Positions 7,663 through 16,007 are shown, numbered from the stretch's first letter. The stretch is 64,000 nucleotides of DNA from Aquihabitans sp. G128 (GCF_019048865.1 NZ_CP077604.1:248001-312000), one strand, 5' to 3'. The notes: a model not told the origin generated them from the sequence alone. Numbers and translations: made by a program.

Positions 7663-8823
7663 ATGGACTTCGAGCTGCCCGCAGCGGACGATCCTCGGCG
7701 GGCCGAGGTCCGCGCCTGGCTTGCTGAGCACCCGACGCCCTCGGGGCGCGAGCTCGCCGACGCCGGCTACGTCGCCCCCCACCTGCCGCGGCCGTGGGGC
7801 CTCGAGGCCGACCCCATCCACCAGCTGGTGATCGACGCCGAGCTGCGCGCCGCCGGCGTGCGCCGGCCGGTGAACCCCATCGGCATCGGCTGGGCCGGGC
7901 CCACCATCGTCCACGCCGGGACCCCGGAGCAGCAGGCCCGCTACCTGCCCCGCCTCCTGTCGGGCGAGGACATGTGGTGCCAGCTCTTCAGCGAGCCCGG
8001 GGCCGGCTCCGACCTCGCCAGCCTGGGCACCCGGGCCGTGCGCGACGGCGACGAGTGGGTGGTGAACGGCCAGAAGATCTGGACCTCGCTGGCCCAGTTC
8101 TCGCGCTACGGCATCCTGATCGCCCGCACCGACCCCGACGTGGCCAAGCACCAGGGCATCACCTACTTCGTCTGCCCCATGGACCTGCCCGGCATCGAGG
8201 TGCGGCCGATCATCGAGATGACCGGCGGCCACACCTTCAACGAGGTCTTCCTCACCGACGTGCGGCTGCCGGCCGGGTCGGTGGTCGGCGAGGTCGATCG
8301 GGGCTGGGAGCTGGCCAAGGTCACCCTCGGCAACGAGCGGGTGTCGCTCTCCTCCGGCGGCGCGCTGTGGGGGATGGGCCCCACCGGTGGCGACCTGCTC
8401 GACCTCGTCCGCGACCGGGGCGGCGTGGCCGACCCGCTCCTGCGCCAGCGGCTGGCCCGGCTGCACACCACCGAGGAGCTCCTGCGGCTCATCCGCCTGC
8501 GCACCGTGTCGGCCCGCATCCGGGGCGAGCAGCCCGGGCCCGAGGCGTCGATCCGCAAGGTCATGGCCGACGAGCACGGCCAGGAGATCATGGCGCTCGC
8601 CAAGGACCTGGCCGGCGCCGACGGCATGCTCACCGACGTCGGCCCGCTGGGAACCGACGTCGCGGGCTGGCACCACGGCTACCTGTTCGCCCCCGCCCTC
8701 ACCATCGGCGGCGGCACCGGGGACGTGCAGCGCAACATCCTGGCCGAGCGGGTGCTGGGCCTGCCGCACGACCTCGACGTCGAGGCCGGCCGCACCTGGG
8801 CGGAGAGCCGCCGCGCCGGCTGA
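7663..8823 (+). CDS. Acyl-CoA dehydrogenase family protein
   Basis: 386 aa flavoprotein that would introduce the alpha-beta double bond in an acyl-CoA. FAD/substrate segments seen: MWCQLFSEPGAGSDLA (about 108-123), NGQKIWTSLAQ, a middle beta domain ending FNEVFLTDVRLP, and the C-terminal GGGTGDVQRNILAERVLGLP. The usual catalytic Glu of short-chain enzymes is not in the standard place, as in actinobacterial FadE proteins that work on sterol side chains, often as heteromers. ATG at 7663 is fixed by the -10 box just upstream. Shares a palindromic operator with the divergent acyl-CoA synthetase. Confidence 0.93.
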   Translation: MDFELPAADDPRRAEVRAWLAEHPTPSGRELADAGYVAPHLPRPWGLEADPIHQLVIDAELRAAGVRRPVNPIGIGWAGPTIVHAGTPEQQARYLPRLLSGEDMWCQLFSEPGAGSDLASLGTRAVRDGDEWVVNGQKIWTSLAQFSRYGILIARTDPDVAKHQGITYFVCPMDLPGIEVRPIIEMTGGHTFNEVFLTDVRLPAGSVVGEVDRGWELAKVTLGNERVSLSSGGALWGMGPTGGDLLDLVRDRGGVADPLLRQRLARLHTTEELLRLIRLRTVSARIRGEQPGPEASIRKVMADEHGQEIMALAKDLAGADGMLTDVGPLGTDVAGWHHGYLFAPALTIGGGTGDVQRNILAERVLGLPHDLDVEAGRTWAESRRAG

Positions 8824-8832
8824 GGCGGCCCG

Positions 8833-8866
8833 GTCGGCTCCGTCGGCTCAGTCGGCTCAGTCGGCC
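8833..8866. repeat. Nine-bp tandem repeat between convergent genes
   Basis: GTCGGCTCC, GTCGGCTCA, GTCGGCTCA and a partial GTCGGCC run in tandem across the end of the leftward MFS gene and the short gap after the dehydrogenase stop. Probably a slippage product with no clear role. Confidence 0.6.
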
Positions 8867-10179
8867 AGGGCCACCGACTCGTCGTCGAGGACGAGCTCCT
8901 CGGTGGCCAGCGGGTCGATCCCGCCGTCGGCGTGCAGGGGCAGGTGGAGGGCCTTGGCGCCGTAGACCGCGGCCACGAGGCAGGCCACCCCGCCGACGGC
9001 GATGCCGGTCCGGGGGCCGGCGACATCGGCGATCCAGCCCACCAGCGGCCCGCCGATGGGCGTGGAGCCCAGGAAGACCATGCCCTGGATGGCCAGGACC
9101 CGGCCCCGGTACTCCGGCCCGGCGAGCAGCTGCACGATGGCGGTGGACGACGTCATGAAGGCGATCGAGGCCAGGCCCATCAGGATGGCGGCGGGGAACG
9201 CCAGCGCCAGGTGCGGGGCGGCGGCGAGGCCCAGCATGGTGATGCCGAAGGCGGCGGCGGAGATGACCAGCTGGCGGCTGGTGACCACGGTGCGGCGGGC
9301 CGTGATGAGCGCGCCCACCAGCGAGCCCAGGCTCAGCACCGAGAACAGCAGGGTGAAGGTGGTGTTGTCGCCGTGGAGCGGGCCGTTCACCAGGAGCGGG
9401 ATGGTGACCGAGAAGTTGAACGCCAGCGTCCCGATGATGGCCATCATCACCAGGGGCACGTAGAGCTGGGCGTTCGACCGGATGTAGCGCAGACCCTCGC
9501 GGACCTGGCCCTTGGCCTTGGCCATGGGGGCGGTGCGGAACAGCTCGTCGGGGCGCATCATGAACAGCCCGGCGAGCACCGCCAGGTAGGTCACGGCGTC
9601 GATGACGAAGGGCCAGCCGTAGCCGAAGCCCAGGACCAGGGCGCCGGCGGCGGCCGGGCCCACCACCCGGGACCCGGTCATGACGGCGCTGTTGAGGCTC
9701 ACGGCGTTCGACAGGTCCTCGGGCGGGACCATCTCGACCACGAACGAGCGGCGGGCCGGGTTGTCGAAGGCGGTGAGGACGCCCTGCACGGCGGCGAGGG
9801 CGAAGATGGCGGGGACGGTGGCCCAGCCGGCCAGCACCACGATGCCGAGCGCCACGGACTGGACCATGGCCAGGGCCTGCACGGTCATGAGCAGCGTGCG
9901 CTTGTCGGCCCGGTCGGCCACGGCGCCTGCCCACGCCCCGAGGAGCAGGACGGGCCCGAACTGGAAGGCGGTCAGGAGGCCGAGCGCGATGCCCGACTTG
10001 GTCAGGTGCAGCACCAGCAAGGTCTGGGTGACCATCGTCAGCCAGGTGCCGGTCTGCGAGATGAGCTGGCCGATGAAGAAGAGGCGGAAGTTGCGGACGT
10101 GCAGCGAGCGGAAGGTGGAGGTGTCGGCGGGGGCGGCGTCGCCGTCGACGGGCGGCGAGGGAGGGGTCGTGGTGGTCAC
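8857..10179 (-). CDS. MFS transporter (EntS/MFS_3-like exporter)
   Basis: 440 aa with about 12 hydrophobic segments. Typical of the MFS_3 group: RNFRLFFIGQLISQTGTW in helix 1, the loop motif GAWAGAVADRADKRTLL between helices 2 and 3, and AFDNPARRSFVVEMV in the middle of the N-half. Members export siderophores, drugs or metabolites with proton exchange. GTG start at 10179 overlaps the MarR regulator's stop by GTGA, so this is a regulator-exporter operon and the MarR protein very likely controls it. The substrate is not predictable. Confidence 0.9.
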   Translation of the reverse strand: MTTTTPPSPPVDGDAAPADTSTFRSLHVRNFRLFFIGQLISQTGTWLTMVTQTLLVLHLTKSGIALGLLTAFQFGPVLLLGAWAGAVADRADKRTLLMTVQALAMVQSVALGIVVLAGWATVPAIFALAAVQGVLTAFDNPARRSFVVEMVPPEDLSNAVSLNSAVMTGSRVVGPAAAGALVLGFGYGWPFVIDAVTYLAVLAGLFMMRPDELFRTAPMAKAKGQVREGLRYIRSNAQLYVPLVMMAIIGTLAFNFSVTIPLLVNGPLHGDNTTFTLLFSVLSLGSLVGALITARRTVVTSRQLVISAAAFGITMLGLAAAPHLALAFPAAILMGLASIAFMTSSTAIVQLLAGPEYRGRVLAIQGMVFLGSTPIGGPLVGWIADVAGPRTGIAVGGVACLVAAVYGAKALHLPLHADGGIDPLATEELVLDDESVALAD

Positions 10180-10661
10180 GAGGGGTCTTTCTGGGGGGTC
10201 GTGAGGTGCTCGAGCACGTCGAGCGCGTCGGTGAGGCGGGCCAGCTCCTCGGCGGGCAGCTCGCCGAGGCGGGTGGACAGCCAGGCGGTCTTGCGGGCTC
10301 GGATGTCGGCCAGGAGGGCGTCGCCCTCGGCGGTGATGGAGACGAGGGTGACCCGCCGGTCGGTGGGGTCGCCCACCCGCGAGACCAGGCCGGCGGCGTG
10401 GAGCCGCTCGACGGTCTTGGTGGCGGTGGGCGCCGACACCTGCTCCTCGTCGGCCAGGGTGCCGACGGGGATCGGGCCGCAGCGGTGCAACGTGGCGAGG
10501 GCGGCGATCTGGGTGGGGGTCAGCCCGATGTCGGCCTGCTGGCGGAGGATGCGGGCCAGCCGGGTGGCGCTCAGGCGCAGGCGGACCGCGGTGTCGGCCA
10601 GGTCGCCCGAGGGGGCGGCGGCGCCGTCGGGCGGCGTGGGGGTGGCGGTCGCGGCTTCCAT
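10176..10661 (-). CDS. MarR family transcriptional regulator
   Basis: 161 aa. Winged-helix core: LTPTQIAALATLHRCGPIPVGTLADEEQVSAPTATKTVE includes the recognition helix, followed by the wing GDPTDRRVTLVSIT and a C-terminal dimerisation helix. Start ATG 10661 was chosen because a longer in-frame extension would run through the intergenic operator-like region. First gene of an operon with an MFS exporter, a common arrangement in which the regulator represses both until a ligand binds. Confidence 0.9.
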   Translation of the reverse strand: MEAATATPTPPDGAAAPSGDLADTAVRLRLSATRLARILRQQADIGLTPTQIAALATLHRCGPIPVGTLADEEQVSAPTATKTVERLHAAGLVSRVGDPTDRRVTLVSITAEGDALLADIRARKTAWLSTRLGELPAEELARLTDALDVLEHLTTPQKDPS

Positions 10662-10678
10662 CGGTCCGTCCAACTGCT

Positions 10679-10705
10679 TAGTGCAGGAAACTATTTCCCA
10701 GGGAA
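10679..10705. promoter_or_regulatory. Inverted-repeat region upstream of marR, candidate operator
   Basis: TAGT-N7-ACTA (10679-10693) is followed at once by the perfect palindrome TTCCCAGGGAA (10695-10705). This AT-richer island is the only one near the MarR gene start and is placed as expected for autoregulation. Confidence 0.45.
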
Positions 10706-10782
10706 GGGATTTCTCCGACGGGGGGGCGCCCGCCCGGCCGAAGTGGCGGCGACCCCGGCGCAGCGGGCACGATGGCGCCACC

Positions 10783-11175
10783 ATGGCCAAGACCGACACC
10801 GCCACGAACGATCTCCGCAAGGGCGCCAAGGTGGTGGCCCGCACCGCGCTGCGCGACGTGCCCGAGGGCACCACGGGCAAGGTCTCCATGGTCACCGGGC
10901 TCACCTGGATCCGCTACTGGGTGCGCTTCGACAACGGCGTCTCGCTGGGCTCCATCGATCGCAAGCGCCTGGCCACCCCGGACCAGTGGAAGCGGTTCCT
11001 GGCCGGCGACGAGGAAGAGGCGTCCACCGGCGCCGCCGATGCCGCCGGGGCCGACGACGGCGCGGCCGCCGAGGACGAGGGCGGTGGCGGCGCCACCACG
11101 CCGAACGGCACCTTCGTGTCGCAGAAGCACATCGACCGGGCCAAGGCCGCCCGGGCCCGCCTCACCGGCGGCTGA
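10783..11175 (+). CDS. Uncharacterised small protein with SH3-like beta domain
   Basis: 130 aa; not recognised as a named family. Residues about 12-65 (GAKVVARTALRDVPEGTTGKV, then WIRYWVRFDNGVSLGSIDRKRL) alternate short strands and look like a KOW/SH3-type small barrel. An acidic Ala/Gly/Glu linker follows (about 75-110), and a basic tail HIDRAKAARARLTGG closes the protein. The layout of small barrel, acidic linker and basic helix suggests a nucleic-acid or ribosome-associated protein, but that is only a guess. Stands alone between divergent marR and the downstream oxidoreductase. Confidence 0.7.
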   Translation: MAKTDTATNDLRKGAKVVARTALRDVPEGTTGKVSMVTGLTWIRYWVRFDNGVSLGSIDRKRLATPDQWKRFLAGDEEEASTGAADAAGADDGAAAEDEGGGGATTPNGTFVSQKHIDRAKAARARLTGG

Positions 11176-11220
11176 TCCGCCCGCTGCGCCGCAGCCACGG
11201 GCGAGCCTCGGCGAGTACGG

Positions 11221-11236
11221 TCGACCGGTCGGTCAC
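11221..11236. promoter_or_regulatory. Palindromic operator candidate TCGACCG-GT-CGGTCAC
   Basis: The core GACCG-GT-CGGTC is a perfect palindrome and matches 14 of 16 positions of the 7625-7640 site. It ends 21 nt before the LLM oxidoreductase start. A possible -10 box TACGGT (11216-11221) abuts it, so here the site would cover the transcription start. Confidence 0.55.
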
Positions 11237-11257
11237 GTTCTCCCGGAAGGCACCTCG

Positions 11258-12301
11258 ATGCAGATCAGCATGCAGCTCAGCTACAGCGGCGGGTTCAAGG
11301 AGGCGGCGGACACCGTCGCGTCGCTGGAGAAGGCGGGACTGGACCTGGTCTGGGTGGCCGAGGCCTACGGCTTCGACGGCGCCAGCCTCATGGGGTACCT
11401 GGCTGCCAAGACCGAGACGGTGCAGATCGCCTCGGGCATCCTGCCGATCTACACCCGCACGCCCACCCTGCTGGCCATGACCGCCGCCGGCGTCGACGCC
11501 CTGAGCGACGGCCGCTGCCACCTCGGCCTGGGCGCCTCGGGCCCCCAGGTGATCGAGGGCTGGCACGGGGTGAAGTACGACGCCCCCATCGGCCGCACGC
11601 GGGAGATCATCGACGTCTGCCGCGAGGTGTGGGCCCGCGAGGACAAGCTCACCCACGAGGGCCGCTACTACAACATGCCGCTGCCCGAGGGCGAGGGCAC
11701 CGGGCTGGGCAAGCCGCTGAAGATCATCGCCCACCCGGTCCGCTCCCGGATCCCGATCTGGGTCGCCTCGCTGGGCCCGAAGAACGTGGCCATGACCGCC
11801 GAGGTGGCCGACGGCTGGATGCCGATCCTCTTCGACCCGGCCAAGGCGCGCGACGTCTGGGGCGAGGACCTGGCGAAGGGCGAGGCCAAGCGGGCCGACG
11901 ACCTCGGCACCCTGCAGATCACCGCCGGCGGGCTCGTGGTCATCGGCGACGACGTCAAGGGCTACCTCGACTTCGTCCGGCCGATGGTCGCCCTGTACGT
12001 GGGCGGCATGGGCGCCAAGGGCAAGAACTTCTACAACGACCTCTTCCGCCGGTACGGCTACGAGGAGGAGGCCGAGCAGATCCAGGACCTCTACCTCGAC
12101 GGCAAGAAGGAGGAGGCCGCGGCGCTCATCCCCACCGACTTCCTCGAGGCCATCTCCCTGGTGGGCCCCGAGGGCTACGTGAAGGAGCGCCTCGCGGCGT
12201 TCGACGAGGCCGGCGTGACGCACCTCAACGTGATCCCGGTGGCCACCGAGGGCCAGACCCAGCAGAGCATCATCTCGAACCTCAAGGAGTGGGCCAGCTA
12301 G
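11258..12301 (+). CDS. LLM-class F420-dependent oxidoreductase
   Basis: 347 aa; ATG at 11258 with GGAAGG eight nt upstream. Bacterial luciferase-like TIM barrel: EKAGLDLVWVAEAYGFDG near the N-terminus, QIASGILPIYTRTP, DGRCHLGLGASGPQVIEGWHG, and IPIWVASLGPKN in the core. These segments match the actinobacterial F420-linked LLM group (MSMEG/Rv3520c-like). Members reduce or oxidise lipophilic or ketone substrates with the deazaflavin F420. Monocistronic; the shared palindrome links its control to the acyl-CoA genes. Confidence 0.9.
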   Translation: MQISMQLSYSGGFKEAADTVASLEKAGLDLVWVAEAYGFDGASLMGYLAAKTETVQIASGILPIYTRTPTLLAMTAAGVDALSDGRCHLGLGASGPQVIEGWHGVKYDAPIGRTREIIDVCREVWAREDKLTHEGRYYNMPLPEGEGTGLGKPLKIIAHPVRSRIPIWVASLGPKNVAMTAEVADGWMPILFDPAKARDVWGEDLAKGEAKRADDLGTLQITAGGLVVIGDDVKGYLDFVRPMVALYVGGMGAKGKNFYNDLFRRYGYEEEAEQIQDLYLDGKKEEAAALIPTDFLEAISLVGPEGYVKERLAAFDEAGVTHLNVIPVATEGQTQQSIISNLKEWAS

Positions 12302-12341
12302 CTGCGCCCACGCCGCCGTCGTCCGGGCACCGGCCCGGGGC

Positions 12342-13055
12342 TCAGGCCTCGGGCAGGTGCCGGTCCGGCGTCACGTAGATGAAGGGCAGCGAGCACACGC
12401 TCACCAGGCCCTTGATGACCAGGTTGACCCAGAAGATGTCCCACACCGCGTCCCACGGGAGCGAGAGGTCCTGCTGGTGCTGGGACAGGAAGAACAGCGG
12501 CGCGAACGCGCCGAGGGCGAACACCAGGTTGTCGACCGGGATGCTGAACGCGTTCGACACCAGCACGCGCAGCCACTGGTAGCGCACCGTGACCCGTGTG
12601 ACCCACAGGTGGTACACCTCGGTGTCGAGCAGCTCGCTGACCACCATGGCGAGCAGCGAGGCGATCACGATGCGCCACAGCGGGCCGAGCACCGCCGAGT
12701 ACTCGGCGCCCAGCGGGTACGACGGGTCGGTCCGGTAGCTCGACACCCAGCTCAGGTAGGCGGCCAGGAACAGGTTGACCACCGCGCTGGTGAGGATGGC
12801 GATGCGGGCGGCGGTGCGCCCGGCCGCCTTGTGGATCACGTCCCGCAGCGTGAAGGTGATCGGGTAGATGAACGTGCCCATGTCCACGGCGTGGCCGAAG
12901 ACGGTGCCGATCTTCAGGCTGGTGACCTGGGAGATCACCTGGGCCCCGATGTAGATCCCGACGGCGGCGAGGGCCACCCGGCTCACCAGGATCTGGCCGT
13001 CGGTTCGGGGGTGGGCGTCGGCGGCCGCGGCGGGCGGGGCCTCGGTGGTGGTCAT
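12342..13055 (-). CDS. Queuosine precursor transporter (VUT/YhhQ family)
   Basis: 237 aa integral membrane protein with about six hydrophobic segments. Segments GTFIYPITFTLRDVIHKAAGR, YQWLRVLVSNAFSIPVDNLVFALG and FWVNLVIKGLVS match the YhhQ/VUT family, which imports the 7-deazaguanine queuosine precursors preQ0 or preQ1 (or queuine) for tRNA modification. ATG at 13055 follows a GAGGACG ribosome site. No other queuosine gene is in the window, so this points to salvage or to distant genes. Confidence 0.85.
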   Translation of the reverse strand: MTTTEAPPAAAADAHPRTDGQILVSRVALAAVGIYIGAQVISQVTSLKIGTVFGHAVDMGTFIYPITFTLRDVIHKAAGRTAARIAILTSAVVNLFLAAYLSWVSSYRTDPSYPLGAEYSAVLGPLWRIVIASLLAMVVSELLDTEVYHLWVTRVTVRYQWLRVLVSNAFSIPVDNLVFALGAFAPLFFLSQHQQDLSLPWDAVWDIFWVNLVIKGLVSVCSLPFIYVTPDRHLPEA

Positions 13056-13184
13056 GGGCACGTCCTCGGTTTTGGTGAGGCGGGTGGTCCGGCACCGCCG
13101 CCGCCCCTGACGTTCGTCCCGGGGGGGCCGCATCCGGGAGCCGGCAGCCTCGCACGCGTGCGGGCCCGGCCTCCACCTGGCGCC

Positions 13185-13448
13185 TCAGCCCGGCGCGCCG
13201 CCCCCGTCCTTCATGGCCCGGGCCATGTCGAGGATCTCCTTGCAGGTGGGGCAGATCGGGTAGCGCCCGGGGTCCCGGGTGGGCACCCAGGTCTTGCCGC
13301 AGAGGGCGGTCACGGCGGTCCCGGTCACGTAGGCCTCGGTGACGGCCGAGGCCGGCACCACGACGTGGGCGAACTTCTCGTGGTCACCGTCGTCGGTGGT
13401 CTCGCGGACCTCGGTCCGCTCGTCGAGGTCGACGTGCACGTGGGTCAT
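13185..13448 (-). CDS. DUF3039 domain-containing protein
   Basis: 87 aa; ATG 13448. Matches the small actinobacterial DUF3039 family: a strand FAHVVV, then GTAVTALCGKTWVPTRDPGRYPICPTCKEI. The Cys in ALCGK and the CPTC pair are suited to bind one zinc ion. Function unknown. The gene is 22 bp downstream of the nitronate monooxygenase gene on the same strand, so the two may be co-transcribed. Confidence 0.85.
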   Translation of the reverse strand: MTHVHVDLDERTEVRETTDDGDHEKFAHVVVPASAVTEAYVTGTAVTALCGKTWVPTRDPGRYPICPTCKEILDMARAMKDGGGAPG

Positions 13449-13470
13449 GGCCGCAGTCTCGCGCTCGGGC

Positions 13471-14436
13471 TCAGCGCCGCGGCGCGAGGCGCTCGAGGGT
13501 GGCCTCGGCGTCGGCCACGATCTGGCGGACGAGGTCCGCGGCCGGCACCAGCTCGTCGATGGCCCCGGCGCCCTGGCCGGCGGGGAAGAACTCCCGGTCC
13601 GGGTCGACGCCCTCGGTGCGCTCGTCGCCGCCGAGGTGGTTGGCGCCGTCGTGCATGGACTTGATGACCTGGCCGGGGAAGGGCTCGGGCGTGGCGCCCG
13701 AGGCGTCGAAGGCGTTGGTGTAGCTGTTGCGCACCACCCGACACGTCTTGCCCGTGTAGGCCCGGGTGATGACGGTGCCGTCCTCGTGCAGGCCGAGGAG
13801 GGCGTCCTTGTAGCCGGGCACCGCCTGGGCCTCCGGCGTGGCGATGAAGCGGGTGCCGACCCAGATGCCGTCGGCGCCGAGGCTGAGGGCGGCGGCCAGG
13901 CCGCGGCCGTCGACGATGCCGCCGGCGGCCACCACCGGCACCCGCGCCCCGACGGCGTCCACGATCTGCGGCACCAGGGCGAGGGTGGCGATCTGGCCGG
14001 TGTGCCCGCCGGCCTCGGTGCCCTGGGCCACCACGACGTCGCAGCCGGCCTCCACCGCGTCGATGGCGTGGCGCACCTTGCCGCACATGTTGATCACGAT
14101 GGTGTTGCGCCGGTGGCAGAGCTCGATGACCTCGCGGGGCACGCCCAGGCCGGCCACGAAGACCGTCGCCCCGCCGTCGATGACGGCGTTGACGCTGCGG
14201 GTCAGGTCACCGGGGGAGGCGGTGAGCAGGTCGACGCCGAAGGGCTTGTCGGTGGCGGCCCGCACCGCGGCGATCTCCTCCTCCATCTGCTCCAGGCGCA
14301 TCATCGACGCCCCCAGGCAGCCCAGCCCGCCGGCCTCCGACACCGTCGACACCAGGTGGTGGTAGGACACCCCGGCCATGCCGGCGAGCATCACGGGGTG
14401 CTCGATGTCGAGGATCTCGGTCAGGCGCGTCTGCAT
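13471..14436 (-). CDS. Nitronate monooxygenase / NPD-like flavoprotein
   Basis: 321 aa TIM-barrel FMN enzyme of the 2-nitropropane dioxygenase group: N-terminal HPVMLAGMAGVSYHHLVSTVSEAGGLG, then VVVAQGTEAGGHTG with the family His, VVAAGGIVDGRG and LGADGIWVGTRF for phosphate/FMN binding. Oxidises propionate-3-nitronate or related nitronates, or works as an enoyl reductase in some members. ATG 14436 is set by a -10 box 8 nt upstream, and a TetR-like palindrome lies at -24. Confidence 0.9.
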   Translation of the reverse strand: MQTRLTEILDIEHPVMLAGMAGVSYHHLVSTVSEAGGLGCLGASMMRLEQMEEEIAAVRAATDKPFGVDLLTASPGDLTRSVNAVIDGGATVFVAGLGVPREVIELCHRRNTIVINMCGKVRHAIDAVEAGCDVVVAQGTEAGGHTGQIATLALVPQIVDAVGARVPVVAAGGIVDGRGLAAALSLGADGIWVGTRFIATPEAQAVPGYKDALLGLHEDGTVITRAYTGKTCRVVRNSYTNAFDASGATPEPFPGQVIKSMHDGANHLGGDERTEGVDPDREFFPAGQGAGAIDELVPAADLVRQIVADAEATLERLAPRR

Positions 14437-14444
14437 GGCGGGGG

Positions 14445-14450
14445 AGCGTA
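14445..14450 (-). promoter_or_regulatory. -10 box of leaderless nitronate monooxygenase promoter
   Basis: TACGCT on the minus strand, 8 nt before the ATG at 14436. TTGACC in the palindrome lies 19 nt upstream, the same spacing as at the acyl-CoA dehydrogenase promoter. Confidence 0.55.
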
Positions 14451-14459
14451 CCGGCCCCC

Positions 14460-14475
14460 TTGACCGCGGGGTCAA
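14460..14475. promoter_or_regulatory. Palindromic operator candidate TTGACCG-CG-GGGTCAA
   Basis: Differs by one arm base from the perfect 7625-7640 palindrome. It overlaps the stop codon of the small membrane ORF and sits 23 nt upstream of the nitronate monooxygenase start. Confidence 0.6.
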
Positions 14476-14684
14476 GCAGCGAGCGACAGCAGCCCGAGGG
14501 CGAGGAGGACGAAGGTGGCGGCCACGCTGGCGGCGCTCACGAGGAGCAGCACCTGGCCGGCGGGGCCGCGCTGCCAGAGGTGGTCCAGCTCGGCCAGGGC
14601 GGTGCGGCGGGCCGGAGGACGGGACCGCAGGGGAGCGGCCGACGGGGTGGGGGCGGGGAGCGGTGGAGCGGGGAGCGTCTGCAC
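14472..14684 (-). CDS. Small single-pass membrane protein, uncharacterised
   Basis: 70 aa from a GTG at 14684. N-terminal 40 residues are Pro/Ala/Arg-rich, then a clear transmembrane helix (GQVLLLVSAASVAATFVLLALG) to the C-terminus. No family recognised. The stop lies inside the palindromic operator of the next gene, which weakens the case, but codon-third-position GC and the clean hydrophobic segment favour a real gene. Confidence 0.45.
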   Translation of the reverse strand: MQTLPAPPLPAPTPSAAPLRSRPPARRTALAELDHLWQRGPAGQVLLLVSAASVAATFVLLALGLLSLAA

Positions 14685-14792
14685 CCCCTGAGCGTACGGA
14701 GGAGGGGTGACGGAGAGAAGCCGGTTCGCCCCCGGATCGGCGGTGGGGACAGCCCCACCGGCCGGGGACCGGGCGAGCCGGGTCGGGCCCGG

Positions 14793-16007
14793 CTACCGGA
14801 ACGCGCCGTCGCGGCGCAGGATGCGGCGGTGCCAGCGGCGCGGGGTCACGGCGATGGCGCGGGGCTCGTCCTCGAAGAGCCAGCGGGCGAAGTTCCGGCG
14901 GGTCCACGGCGTGGCGTCGGCCACCCGGATGGCGATGCGCGCGCCCCGACGGTGCTTCAGGGCCCGGATGAGCAGCAGCGACATCTTGTGGTCGGCGGCC
15001 AGCTCCCGGGCGACGGCGGCCTCGTAGGCGGCCCGGACCGCCGCCGGCTCGTTCGGCCCGCCGTCCAGGACGGCCTCGGCAGCCAGCACGCCGGTCTGCA
15101 GGGCCTGGCCGATGCCCTCGCCGGTCATGGGGTCGGTGGCGGCGGCGGCGTCGCCCACCCACAGGACCCGGCCCGCCGCCAACGTGATGTCGTCGACCCG
15201 GGCGGGGATGGGCCAGGCCTGGTGCCGGGACTCGGGCTCGGCGTCGGGCCCGAGGACGGCGGCGATGTGGGGCCGGGCCAGCAGCTCGGGCCACAGCGCC
15301 TTCATCTCCTTGGTGGCGATCTTGGCGCCGCGCTGGATGCCGAAGCCGACGTTGGCGCCGCCGTCGGGCAGCGGGAAGCTCCACGCGTAGCCGGGGAGCA
15401 GGTCCGGCTCGAACCACACCCAGAGCTGCCGGGCCTGGGGGCCGGTGTGGCGGAAGTACTGGCGGAACGCGTGCCACTCCCCCAGGTAGCCGGGCACCGC
15501 GGTGCCGAGCAGCTTGCGCAGCGGCGACCACATGCCGTCGGCGGCGATCACGTAGGGCGCGGCCACGGTCGAGCCGTCGGCCAGCCCCAGGACGACCCGG
15601 TCGCCCCGCTCCTCGGCGCCCACCACCTCGGCGCCCTCGACGACCTGCACGCCCACGGCTCGGGCCCGGTCGACGATGGCGGCATCGAGGTCCATGCGCC
15701 GGGTGACCACCGCGTAGGCCCCGCGGCCGCGGGGCAGCGGGAAGGTGGCCACGTGGCGCGAGGGCGACGACACGTGGATGTCCTCGACGGGGGTCCACGA
15801 CCCGACCGCCGCCGGCTCGACGCCGAGCCGCTCGAGCAGGCGCAGGGCACCGGTGGTCAGGCCGTCGCCGCAGATCTTGTCCCGGGGGAACGTGGCCTTG
15901 TCGACCAGCACCACGCGGCGACCCGCCTCGGCGAGGGTGATGGCGGCGGCGGCCCCGGCGGGGCCCGCGCCCACGATCACCACGTCGGCGGTCGGCGGAA
16001 CTGGCAT
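14793..16007 (-). CDS. Geranylgeranyl reductase family FAD-dependent oxidoreductase
   Basis: 404 aa. FAD-binding dinucleotide fold VVIVGAGPAGAAAAITLAEAG at the start, then the family signature KICGDGLTTGALRLLERLG, AADGMWSPLRKLLG, and WVGDAAAATDPMTGEGIGQAL for the FAD ribityl site. This group reduces isoprenoid double bonds: archaeal lipids, chlorophyll side chains or, in mycobacteria, one menaquinone isoprene unit (MenJ). With a menaquinone-based respiratory chain nearby, a menaquinone reductase role is plausible. ATG 16007 has a -10 box 7 nt upstream. Confidence 0.88.
   Translation of the reverse strand: MPVPPTADVVIVGAGPAGAAAAITLAEAGRRVVLVDKATFPRDKICGDGLTTGALRLLERLGVEPAAVGSWTPVEDIHVSSPSRHVATFPLPRGRGAYAVVTRRMDLDAAIVDRARAVGVQVVEGAEVVGAEERGDRVVLGLADGSTVAAPYVIAADGMWSPLRKLLGTAVPGYLGEWHAFRQYFRHTGPQARQLWVWFEPDLLPGYAWSFPLPDGGANVGFGIQRGAKIATKEMKALWPELLARPHIAAVLGPDAEPESRHQAWPIPARVDDITLAAGRVLWVGDAAAATDPMTGEGIGQALQTGVLAAEAVLDGGPNEPAAVRAAYEAAVARELAADHKMSLLLIRALKHRRGARIAIRVADATPWTRRNFARWLFEDEPRAIAVTPRRWHRRILRRDGAFR

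Noticed and set aside
12323..12338. Hairpin CCGGGC-ACCG-GCCCGG between the convergent LLM and transporter genes as a terminator
   Set aside because: The stem is only 6 bp and such repeats are frequent by chance at this GC content.
13056..13184. Possible preQ1 riboswitch before the queuosine-precursor transporter
   Set aside because: The CCTC...GAGG hairpin near the start has no A-rich tail or conserved preQ1 aptamer sequence.
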